Assembly: GCA_021835265.1 (NCBI GenBank)
Contig: JAKBQK010000327.1
Coordinates: forward strand, 1 to 7,832
Direction: 5' to 3'
Length of the DNA stretch: 7,832 nucleotides
Source of the DNA: Thermoplasmata archaeon
Lineage (GTDB): Archaea; Thermoplasmatota; Thermoplasmata; Thermoplasmatales; Thermoplasmataceae
The number at the start of each line of letters is the position of its first letter. The first letter of the stretch is position 1. A model generated the notes under the pieces. That model made no database searches and was not told where the DNA came from. It saw only the letters and a program-made list of their open reading frames with translations. Shown here piece by piece: positions 1-6,021 of this stretch. A program made the position numbers and the translations under genes.

Positions 1-617
1 TCATTGTTTATTTCGCTGTCATGGCCGGATATCCAAATTCAATAGCTGGTACGCGAAGAAAAAAGATTGACGCAGTACTGCCACTGGCCATGGGTTACAT
101 CGCAACAATGGCCTCTGCTGATATGCCTGTTGAAAATATTATGTATGAGCTTTCAAACAGTACTGAATATGGTGAACTCGCGAGAGAGGCAAAAAGCATA
201 GCGGTATCAACAAGATTGTTTGGAGAAGATATAATAAACGCTGTTAAGGATGGAGCCGCAAATTCTCCGTCTCAGAGACTCTCAGAATTCTTCCAGGGAA
301 TCATAACCACTCTCACTTCTGGTGGTGACCTGAAGAGCTATTTCAAGGATAAGGCGGTACAGTATCAGACCGAACTAAGCACGCTAATAAAAAGGAACAC
401 AGAGTCTCTCTCAGTACTCGCTGAAAGTTATATAATAGTTGGAATTATGTTCCCGCTAATATTAATGGTGATCATAGGTACGGTAACTTCCGTGATACCA
501 GGAGAAGGGTCACTGACTGATACTGTGCTATATCTAATTGTGTTCCTTATTATCCCAATAATAGCGGTTATGTTTGCTCTGATCCTTAGCAGTACCATTG
601 GAGAGGTGGATGTATGA
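1..617 (+). CDS. FlaJ/T2SF-family pilus platform protein, first half (5'-truncated by window edge)
   Basis: This is an inner-membrane platform (GspF/PilC/FlaJ-like) protein that would anchor the assembly ATPase of an archaeal type IV pilus or archaellum-like machine. The frame is open to base 3, ahead of the first ATG at 21, and encodes hydrophobic residues there. That ATG has no ribosome site, so I treat the gene as truncated upstream. Counting from the ATG, residues 4-135 form a cytosolic T2SF domain typical of FlaJ: YP at 4-5, an LP-A-GY segment at 20-26, FG-D at 67-70, PS-RL at 83-87, and SGGDL at 100-104 followed by Y107. Two membrane helices follow at about 137-158 and 167-190. The protein ends just after this helix pair, where a full-length FlaJ would continue into its second T2SF half. 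The next gene supplies that half with a 4-bp overlap. Family assignment is strong; the exact machine (pilus, archaellum or other surface filament) is not determined. Confidence 0.85.
   Translation, partial: IVYFAVMAGYPNSIAGTRRKKIDAVLPLAMGYIATMASADMPVENIMYELSNSTEYGELAREAKSIAVSTRLFGEDIINAVKDGAANSPSQRLSEFFQGIITTLTSGGDLKSYFKDKAVQYQTELSTLIKRNTESLSVLAESYIIVGIMFPLILMVIIGTVTSVIPGEGSLTDTVLYLIVFLIIPIIAVMFALILSSTIGEVDV
603..608 (+). promoter_or_regulatory. Ribosome binding site for second platform-protein gene
   Basis: GAGGTG lies 5 nt before the ATG at 614 and matches the archaeal anti-Shine-Dalgarno core. It sits inside the end of the upstream gene. This supports ATG 614 as a genuine independent start rather than a frameshift artefact. 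Confidence 0.65.
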
Positions 618-1468
618 AGGGTGAAATTGGTGGGGTTGAGCTTAGATATGTGGCGCTTGCAGGATCAGTTCTAACAATATTCGTTTTATTCTTTACTGGG
701 TATTTTTTCAAGATAAACGATCTCAACCCACTGGTTCATCCGCTGACATTATCCTCCATTGCCATGGTAATTCTGTTCTTCCCATTTGGTCTTGCGGACT
801 TTGCAAGAGTTAAGAGAATAGAGGAAGCGGAAAGAAGACTTCCTGATTTCCTTAGGGATCTTGCAGGACATACAAATTTTGGAACTCCAATGTCAGAAGC
901 TATACTGAGATCAGCGGAAAATAAATATGGTCCATTGTCTATTGAAATTGAACATCTAGCTGGAATGGTTAAGCTTGGAATACCGGTAGAAACTGCCCTG
1001 AATGATTTCGGGAAGAGGCTAAAATCACCGTCCATTATAAGGGTTGGCAAGATTATAAAAAAGGCAAGTGAATCAGGCAGCAATACATCTGATGTTATAT
1101 CCCTGGTATCAAGTTTCACAACACAAACCTACCTAATGAGGGAAAGTAGATTTGCCGATATGAGAAGTTATTCTACTACCCTTGCAACATCATTCGGAGT
1201 CTTCCTATTTGTTATTGTTATGCTGGATACATTTTTCTTCCCGCAGATTGCAGGTGGAGGCCTGAGCGGTGGAGGCGTTCTGAATCTTGCTTCCTCTTCC
1301 TATGGACTGATAGAAAAGTTATTCTCTGCAGGTGTAATTGTTCAAAGTGCTGCAAGTGGACTTATATCAGGAGTTTTCAGGGACGGAAGACTAACTTCAG
1401 GTGCCATGATGTCAGGAATATTGGTTTTGATAAGTATAATGGTTCTAGCGATAATAGGGGTGCTCTAA
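614..1468 (+). CDS. FlaJ/T2SF-family pilus platform protein, second half
   Basis: This 284-residue membrane protein corresponds to the C-terminal half of FlaJ-type platform proteins. It begins with two predicted membrane helices (about 12-32 and 45-62). A cytosolic T2SF domain follows at about 70-185: RRLPDFLRDLA at 74-84, G90-T-P-M-S-E-A at 90-96, a GIP motif at 122-124, and a KASESG segment at 150-155. Further hydrophobic segments lie at about 190-209, 231-252 and 264-283, separated by a Gly-rich loop (214-221). The start codon overlaps the upstream stop as ATGA and is preceded by GAGGTG, so translational coupling is likely. The stop directly abuts the ATPase start. With the preceding gene it should form a split FlaJ-like platform that receives the ATPase; that pairing is inferred. 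A TadB/TadC-like arrangement is the alternative description. Confidence 0.85.
   Translation: MKGEIGGVELRYVALAGSVLTIFVLFFTGYFFKINDLNPLVHPLTLSSIAMVILFFPFGLADFARVKRIEEAERRLPDFLRDLAGHTNFGTPMSEAILRSAENKYGPLSIEIEHLAGMVKLGIPVETALNDFGKRLKSPSIIRVGKIIKKASESGSNTSDVISLVSSFTTQTYLMRESRFADMRSYSTTLATSFGVFLFVIVMLDTFFFPQIAGGGLSGGGVLNLASSSYGLIEKLFSAGVIVQSAASGLISGVFRDGRLTSGAMMSGILVLISIMVLAIIGVL
1456..1462 (+). promoter_or_regulatory. Ribosome binding site for secretion ATPase gene
   Basis: AGGGGTG lies 6 nt upstream of ATG 1469, within the last codons of the preceding gene. It is an imperfect but good match to the archaeal Shine-Dalgarno core, and it supports ATG 1469 as the start despite zero intergenic bases. 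Confidence 0.5.
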
Positions 1469-3058
1469 ATGGCCTTATTTTCTAAAACAAAAAAGAAGAA
1501 GACAAAAAAGAGGAAATTCCTCAGCAGGCAGGTAATAACACCTGTCAGGACTGTGAAGAGGACAAATGAGGATAAGTTCTTTCAGGAGTTGATACCCGGG
1601 ACTGTATTCTCAAGGGTATATTTTGATAGAGGAGCTACCATTTTCAGGTACGAGGTTAATGAACCTGAGGTGAAAGAAAGAGTTGCGAAGTTATATGCTA
1701 AGTACAGGAATGAATTCATTGCATCCATAACAGACCCTGAAATGTATAACATAAGTGGGCTAACAAAGGATGATGCAGTCGACCAGTTCACAAAAGCACT
1801 TAGAATGACTAACTCCTTCACACCTGATGAAATGGATAGCCTGACATACTATGTTGAAAGAGATATAAAGGGGTTCGGAAAAATAGATCCGATCATGAGG
1901 GATGCTAATATTGAGGATATTTCCTGTGATGCTCCTGGGGTTCCCGTATTCGTTTATCACAAGGCCTTTGGATTTATTCCAACTAATATAATATATGACG
2001 ATGTCGAAGAGCTCGAGACCTTTGTTAAGAAGATACTTCAGGACGTGGGAAGGCATATATCCATATCAAACCCCATTGTTGATGCAACACTGGAAGATGG
2101 TTCCAGAATATCTGCATCCATAGGGAAGTATATAACAAATAAGGGATCATCGTTTACCATTAGGAAATTCAAGGAAGAGCCGTTGACACCACTTGACCTA
2201 ATACAGAGGTCTCTATGTAACACCAGGGTCTTTGCATACTTCTGGTTGCTTACGGAATATGGCGGAAATGTGATGGTTGTGGGTGGTACTGCCACAGGTA
2301 AAACAACTCTAATGAACGCCATACTTTTATTCATTCCTGCACAAAAGAAGATTGTTTCCATAGAGGATACGAGAGAAATAAACCTGGTTCATGAAAACTG
2401 GGTTCCAATGGTAACAAGAACGGGATATGGAAAACTTGACCCTGAAACAGGAAAGAGGGCAGGGGAGATAGATATGTTTGACCTTCTTACCGTAACTATG
2501 AGACAGAGACCAAGCTACGTTATTGTGGGAGAGGTAAGAGGTGCTGAGGCGTTCACCCTATTCCAGGCAATGTCCATTGGAAGATATGTTTATGGCACTT
2601 TCCACGCAGATGATATTAGTACTTTCATTCACAGGATGGAGTCTAAACCCATTAACATTCCCCGAAATCTGCTCCTGACACTGGATGTTGCAGTAATACT
2701 GCAGAATGTAACTGATGATCGTGGATCAAGAAGGAGAATAAAGACAATTTCAGAGATAGCAGGACAGGATAGCATCTCCAAGGATATACTGATCAATAAT
2801 GCATTTATCCTCAATGAACAGTCAGATACCCAGAACTATTCCGGCTTCAGTTATGCCATAAAGAAAATAGCCGAGAAGGAGGGGAAGTTCGAGGATGAAC
2901 TTGAGAAAGAGATAGACCTCAGGACAAGGATATTGGATAAGATGATCGAAAAGGGAATTTCAAACTACAAGGACTTCTATTATATGGTAAACCAGTTTTA
3001 TAAAGATAGGAGAAGGGTTTTTCAGTCTCTGGATATGACAGAGGAAATTCAGGTTTGA
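1469..3058 (+). CDS. Type II/IV secretion-type assembly ATPase (FlaI/GspE/PilB superfamily)
   Basis: This 529-residue cytosolic hexameric-type ATPase would power subunit assembly on the platform encoded by the two preceding genes. All hallmark motifs are present: Walker A GGTATGKT at 272-279 (K278, T279), an Asp-box-like IEDTRE at 298-303, a Walker B region RPSYVIVGEVRG at 347-358 with E355, and the His box GTFHADD at 376-382 with H379. The N-terminal region (about 30-240) resembles the archaeal GspE/FlaI N-terminal domain, including GFGKIDPIM at 135-143 and ISCDAPGVPVFVYH at 151-164. The first 16 residues are very basic (about 10 Lys/Arg), which may aid membrane or platform contact; that is inference. 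The C-terminal 100 residues are charged and helical-looking. The start abuts the previous stop, indicating one operon with the platform genes. The gene ends in a 10-bp tail-to-tail overlap with the antiporter. The FlaI-versus-pilus-ATPase identity is unresolved. Confidence 0.93.
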   Translation: MALFSKTKKKKTKKRKFLSRQVITPVRTVKRTNEDKFFQELIPGTVFSRVYFDRGATIFRYEVNEPEVKERVAKLYAKYRNEFIASITDPEMYNISGLTKDDAVDQFTKALRMTNSFTPDEMDSLTYYVERDIKGFGKIDPIMRDANIEDISCDAPGVPVFVYHKAFGFIPTNIIYDDVEELETFVKKILQDVGRHISISNPIVDATLEDGSRISASIGKYITNKGSSFTIRKFKEEPLTPLDLIQRSLCNTRVFAYFWLLTEYGGNVMVVGGTATGKTTLMNAILLFIPAQKKIVSIEDTREINLVHENWVPMVTRTGYGKLDPETGKRAGEIDMFDLLTVTMRQRPSYVIVGEVRGAEAFTLFQAMSIGRYVYGTFHADDISTFIHRMESKPINIPRNLLLTLDVAVILQNVTDDRGSRRRIKTISEIAGQDSISKDILINNAFILNEQSDTQNYSGFSYAIKKIAEKEGKFEDELEKEIDLRTRILDKMIEKGISNYKDFYYMVNQFYKDRRRVFQSLDMTEEIQV

Positions 3059-4338
3059 GTTGCATCCTGGGGCAATAATCTCCCTGCTACTATTGGGAGG
3101 TATATTGTCTGTAAAAGGATTGATATTAATACTATGAAAGTAACATCTATTTCAAGTACGAGTCCCCATTTAAGCAGTAAGGCATTACCAGACAGTAATC
3201 CAATTGAATAGGGAACTGCCCCTTCAACCACAGAAACGACACCACGTGGTCCTGAAAGCGCTATGAAAGTTTTTGTTCTCCAGCTTTTTGCCGGACCCTT
3301 ATTCTTGGATCTTCCAGGTGGTAATGATATAAATACTGCCATTGGTCTTACCACAAAAATGACAATGAGTGTAAGGATAAAGCCCTGAAGCAAATAACCG
3401 GTAATGTCACCAATCGTTATTAGGCTCCCCACCAGAATGAATATTATACCCTGTGCCAGGAAAGAGAGGTTTTCCTGAAAATTTGATTCCCTTGACCAGA
3501 ATATACTCTTGTCTGTGAATGTTCCGACTATTGCACCCGTTGCAATGATTGCTGGGAATGGAGTTATGCCTAATCCGTAAAGCACAGTAAGTTCAAACAA
3601 TACCACACCAAGGAGTAGACCAACAATAAGGTTCTCGAAATTTAGGTATTTATTGAGATATATAATTCCGAAGCCCATGGCAACTCCAAATACCGATGGG
3701 ACAGCTATCTGGATAACAAGGAAAAGTGGAATGCCACCAATAATGCCCACTGCACCTGTAACACTGTTGAAAAGTGTAGAATACGAAGATCCTGAATAAA
3801 TGAATGATATAGCCAGTGTAACAAGAATAATTGCCAGTGGATCATTGAAAAGACTTTCACCTATGAGTGTGCCCGAGTAATCATCCTTTATCTTAATCTT
3901 CCTGAACAGCGGTATTAGGGTTGAAGGGTCTGTTGGGGATATTATTGCTCCAAACAGGAATCCAATCAGAAATGGCGCACCTGTGAGCAGTGAGAAGAAT
4001 ACGCCCGCAACTACAGAAGTAACAACCATACCTACTGTATTCAGGGATATGATGTTAAGAAGAAACTTCCTTATTACCCTAAAATTTATGTTGTGACTCT
4101 CGTAATAGAGTATGACTACCAGTCCGAGTATTCCCACGCCAAATCCTGCAAAATCCTGAATCATGTACTCCGCAAAGCTATGATTAATTACTCCGAGACC
4201 TGGTCCAAATAACAATCCCAGAGATATCAGAATTGGAATTTCAACCAGTGATACCTTCCTAGCTATAGGAATAGAGAAAGATGCGATCACTAGAAGCAAA
4301 CTGAGCTGAATGAAATCCTTACTTTCAAGTGTCAGCAT
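3049..4338 (-). CDS. CPA1/NhaP-like cation:proton antiporter
   Basis: This 429-residue polytopic membrane protein exchanges Na+ (or K+) for H+ across the cytoplasmic membrane, supporting pH and ion homeostasis. It carries CPA1-type signatures: FGAIISPTDPS at 129-139 and GESLFNDPLAI at 160-170, with the ND pair N165-D166 that marks NhaP-like exchangers. Late in the protein it has VVRP at 329-332 and SGPRGVVS at 362-369 with the conserved Arg 365. About 11-13 hydrophobic segments span residues 8-420. It has no C-terminal TrkA/RCK domain, so it is a bare transporter. Start ATG 4338 lies 2 nt after the nadE stop, and the preceding bases hold only a weak purine-rich stretch, so expression probably depends on coupling to nadE. 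Ion specificity cannot be read from sequence; KefB-type CPA2 is less likely because of the ND motif. Confidence 0.88.
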   Translation of the reverse strand: MLTLESKDFIQLSLLLVIASFSIPIARKVSLVEIPILISLGLLFGPGLGVINHSFAEYMIQDFAGFGVGILGLVVILYYESHNINFRVIRKFLLNIISLNTVGMVVTSVVAGVFFSLLTGAPFLIGFLFGAIISPTDPSTLIPLFRKIKIKDDYSGTLIGESLFNDPLAIILVTLAISFIYSGSSYSTLFNSVTGAVGIIGGIPLFLVIQIAVPSVFGVAMGFGIIYLNKYLNFENLIVGLLLGVVLFELTVLYGLGITPFPAIIATGAIVGTFTDKSIFWSRESNFQENLSFLAQGIIFILVGSLITIGDITGYLLQGFILTLIVIFVVRPMAVFISLPPGRSKNKGPAKSWRTKTFIALSGPRGVVSVVEGAVPYSIGLLSGNALLLKWGLVLEIDVTFIVLISILLQTIYLPIVAGRLLPQDATQT

Positions 4339-4340
4339 TG

Positions 4341-5063
4341 TTAATCTTTTTCCGGTCCCACTGGAAGTGTTCTCTTGTGCATGCTTGCCTCATAAAGGGA
4401 TTTAACCCTCTTACCCACATGATTTTCTTCGAAACTTCCGTTTCTGATGAAATAGTCTACCTCTTCGTCGATTAATGAATAGGAAAAGCCAAGCTCTTTC
4501 TCATCGGTTTGATCCTTCCATAAACCTGCACTGGGGGGCTTCTTTATTATGCTTTCTGGAACACCCACTTCTGCAGAAAGTTCCCTTACCTTTGTTTTTG
4601 TAAGACCAATGATTGGTTCTATATCGCAGCCTCCATCACCGAATTTCGTAAAGTATCCTGTTATATACTCTGTCAGGTTTGTTGTTCCCACAACCATTCC
4701 ACTGTTGATATTAGCATAATAATAAAGAACGGTCATTCTGATTCTTGACTTTACATTTCCAAGTGATTTCATATCCTTTATTTCCAGTAAATTGCTGTAT
4801 GCCTTGATTATGTTCTCTATATATACTGTCTTTATTTTAATACCTGAAGCTTTTTCCAGTGCAATGATATCATTTAAATCATTCTGACTTACTGATGACT
4901 CTGGAAGGAATATGGGCATTATTTTTTCTTTTGGTATGGAAAGCGTAAGTAACATGAGTACCAGTGAGCTGTCAATTCCACTGCTAACCCCTAAAATTGC
5001 GGATTTATCCTTCAATGAAGATTTTAGAAAGTTAACTAATTTTTCCTTCTCAGATAGAGCCAT
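4341..5063 (-). CDS. nadE: NH3-dependent NAD+ synthetase
   Basis: NadE catalyses the last step of NAD biosynthesis: nicotinate adenine dinucleotide is adenylylated with ATP and amidated with ammonia to NAD+. The 240-residue protein has the PP-loop ATP pyrophosphatase motif SSGIDSS at 27-33, a variant of SGGxDS with Ser in the second position. It also has the highly characteristic GTTNLTEY at 126-133 and FTKFGDGGCDIEPI at 138-151, PPSAGLW at 176-182 followed by the DQTDE segment (184-188), and the C-terminal HKR at 229-231. There is no nitrilase/glutaminase domain, so ammonia (not glutamine) should be the direct nitrogen donor. At 240 residues it is slightly short but complete. There is no Shine-Dalgarno before ATG 5063. 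A TATA-like box about 27 nt upstream suggests a leaderless transcript. It is followed after 2 nt by the antiporter gene. Confidence 0.96.
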   Translation of the reverse strand: MALSEKEKLVNFLKSSLKDKSAILGVSSGIDSSLVLMLLTLSIPKEKIMPIFLPESSVSQNDLNDIIALEKASGIKIKTVYIENIIKAYSNLLEIKDMKSLGNVKSRIRMTVLYYYANINSGMVVGTTNLTEYITGYFTKFGDGGCDIEPIIGLTKTKVRELSAEVGVPESIIKKPPSAGLWKDQTDEKELGFSYSLIDEEVDYFIRNGSFEENHVGKRVKSLYEASMHKRTLPVGPEKD

Positions 5064-5085
5064 AAAAAAGATATTAACTTACCAG

Positions 5086-5097
5086 TTAATTAATTAT
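5086..5097 (-). promoter_or_regulatory. TATA-like promoter element for nadE (leaderless transcript predicted)
   Basis: On the minus strand the A/T-only stretch ATAATTAATTAA is centred about 27 nt before the nadE ATG, with no other G/C-free run of similar length between. This is the spacing expected if transcription starts at or very near the start codon. The ATG is preceded by a T6 run and lacks any Shine-Dalgarno, which also fits leaderless initiation. The factor-B recognition element is not obvious. Confidence 0.5.
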
Positions 5098-5130
5098 CCG
5101 TTGAATTTCTATCCCACAGACTATTCCGTT

Positions 5131-5149
5131 AACAAAAAGAGATCAAAAA
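5131..5149 (-). terminator. T-rich archaeal-type terminator after folD
   Basis: On the minus strand two T5 tracts overlap and follow the folD stop codon (TTTTTGA then CTCTTTTTG). Short T-runs without a hairpin are the usual archaeal intrinsic terminator signal. The position, just before the nadE TATA-like box, suggests at least partial separation of gdh-folD from nadE-antiporter. Confidence 0.35.
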
Positions 5150-6006
5150 TTAAGCCTTTCTTCAATTCTGTCTATGGAAGCTTTCATCATATTGCTGAAT
5201 AATACTGATGTTGTTACTGGGCCAACTCCACCTGGTACAGGCGTCACAAATGCAGCCTTTCCTAATACTGAATTATAATCTATATCACCTACAATGTTAC
5301 CCTTCACTTCAGTTGTTCCTATGTCTATTAGTGAAGCACCCTCTGATATAAAATCTGCAGTTATGTAACCTGGTTTTCCTATGGCAGAAACAACTATATC
5401 ACTTGCACGTGTTATTGACTTCAGATCTCTGGTTTTGCTATGACACATGGTTACTGTAAAATCCTTATTCAGAAGAGCCATTGCTAGGGGCCTTCCCACT
5501 ATTGTTGACCTGTTTATAATACACACATTCTTACTGTGATCTTCTCCCAGACTCAGTATTATCCGCATTGCAGCATCAGCAGTTGCTGGAAGAATATATG
5601 GGTACCCGATCATGTTCTTTCCCTGTGATTTTATTGAAATTCCCTCGATATCGAGATATTCTGGTATTATCTGTTCTATATAAAATGAATCAAGCCAGTA
5701 TGGATATGGTCTTTCCACAATTATTCCATCTGGATTAACTTCAGAAATTATGTTTTCCATAATTTCAAGCGGGTTTCCATTTGAATCAGGGGAAGTGAGA
5801 AAAAGTGGGAAAGTTTCAATTCCAAGCCTGTCAGCCTTCCTGATTTTACTTCTGCCATAAACTTTTGTTTCTTCACTTTGTGTGGGATCTATTATGAGAA
5901 GCTTTGGTTTTCTTCCCTGTATGCTGACAAACCTCTCTACCAGCTTTTCAGTTTCCCTATCTATGCTGCCCGAAAACGCCTTCCCACTAAAGATTTCTGT
6001 TTTCAC
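5143..6006 (-). CDS. folD: FolD: methylene-tetrahydrofolate dehydrogenase / methenyl-tetrahydrofolate cyclohydrolase
   Basis: FolD interconverts 5,10-methylene-, 5,10-methenyl- and 10-formyl-tetrahydrofolate using NAD(P), linking one-carbon units to purine and amino-acid synthesis. The 287-residue protein keeps the catalytic Y50 and K54 (KVYGRSK, 48-54). It also keeps the Rossmann-type cofactor site RSTIVGRP at 166-173, SAIGKPGYI at 207-215, and the family signature TPVPGGVGPVTT at 255-266. Several folate-site residues differ from the E. coli enzyme, in the same numbering as I recall it: E98 where Gln is usual (VERP instead of VQLP), E121 where Asp is usual (DIEG instead of DVDG), and PATA at 140-143 instead of PCTP. 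The start is GTG at 6006, 15 nt after the gdh stop and in the same reading frame, with only a weak AGGT as ribosome site. Family assignment is secure; whether both activities are retained is less so. Confidence 0.92.
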   Translation of the reverse strand: MKTEIFSGKAFSGSIDRETEKLVERFVSIQGRKPKLLIIDPTQSEETKVYGRSKIRKADRLGIETFPLFLTSPDSNGNPLEIMENIISEVNPDGIIVERPYPYWLDSFYIEQIIPEYLDIEGISIKSQGKNMIGYPYILPATADAAMRIILSLGEDHSKNVCIINRSTIVGRPLAMALLNKDFTVTMCHSKTRDLKSITRASDIVVSAIGKPGYITADFISEGASLIDIGTTEVKGNIVGDIDYNSVLGKAAFVTPVPGGVGPVTTSVLFSNMMKASIDRIEERLNF

Positions 6007-6021
6007 TGCCTGACCTATATC

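Noticed and set aside
21..23. ATG at 21 as the true start of the first platform gene.
   Set aside because: The frame is open upstream with hydrophobic codons, FlaJ-type proteins have membrane helices before this point, and no Shine-Dalgarno precedes the ATG. The gene is better read as truncated.
736..1119. Open frame on the minus strand inside the second platform gene, 127 codons.
   Set aside because: It is fully antisense to a strongly supported T2SF gene, shows no recognisable domain and has no promoter or ribosome site. It is a shadow frame.
3078..3101. Inverted repeat CTCCC...GGGAG just after the ATPase stop, a possible terminator hairpin for the plus-strand operon.
   Set aside because: The core is only 5 bp (7 with a wobble pair), it has a 10-nt loop and no T tract follows. 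It lies within the antiporter coding region, where it encodes ordinary residues. Archaeal terminators are usually T-tracts.
4912..5202. Plus-strand open frame of 96 codons across the nadE/folD boundary.
   Set aside because: It is antisense to the ends of two well-identified genes and to their promoter. The protein has no recognisable features.
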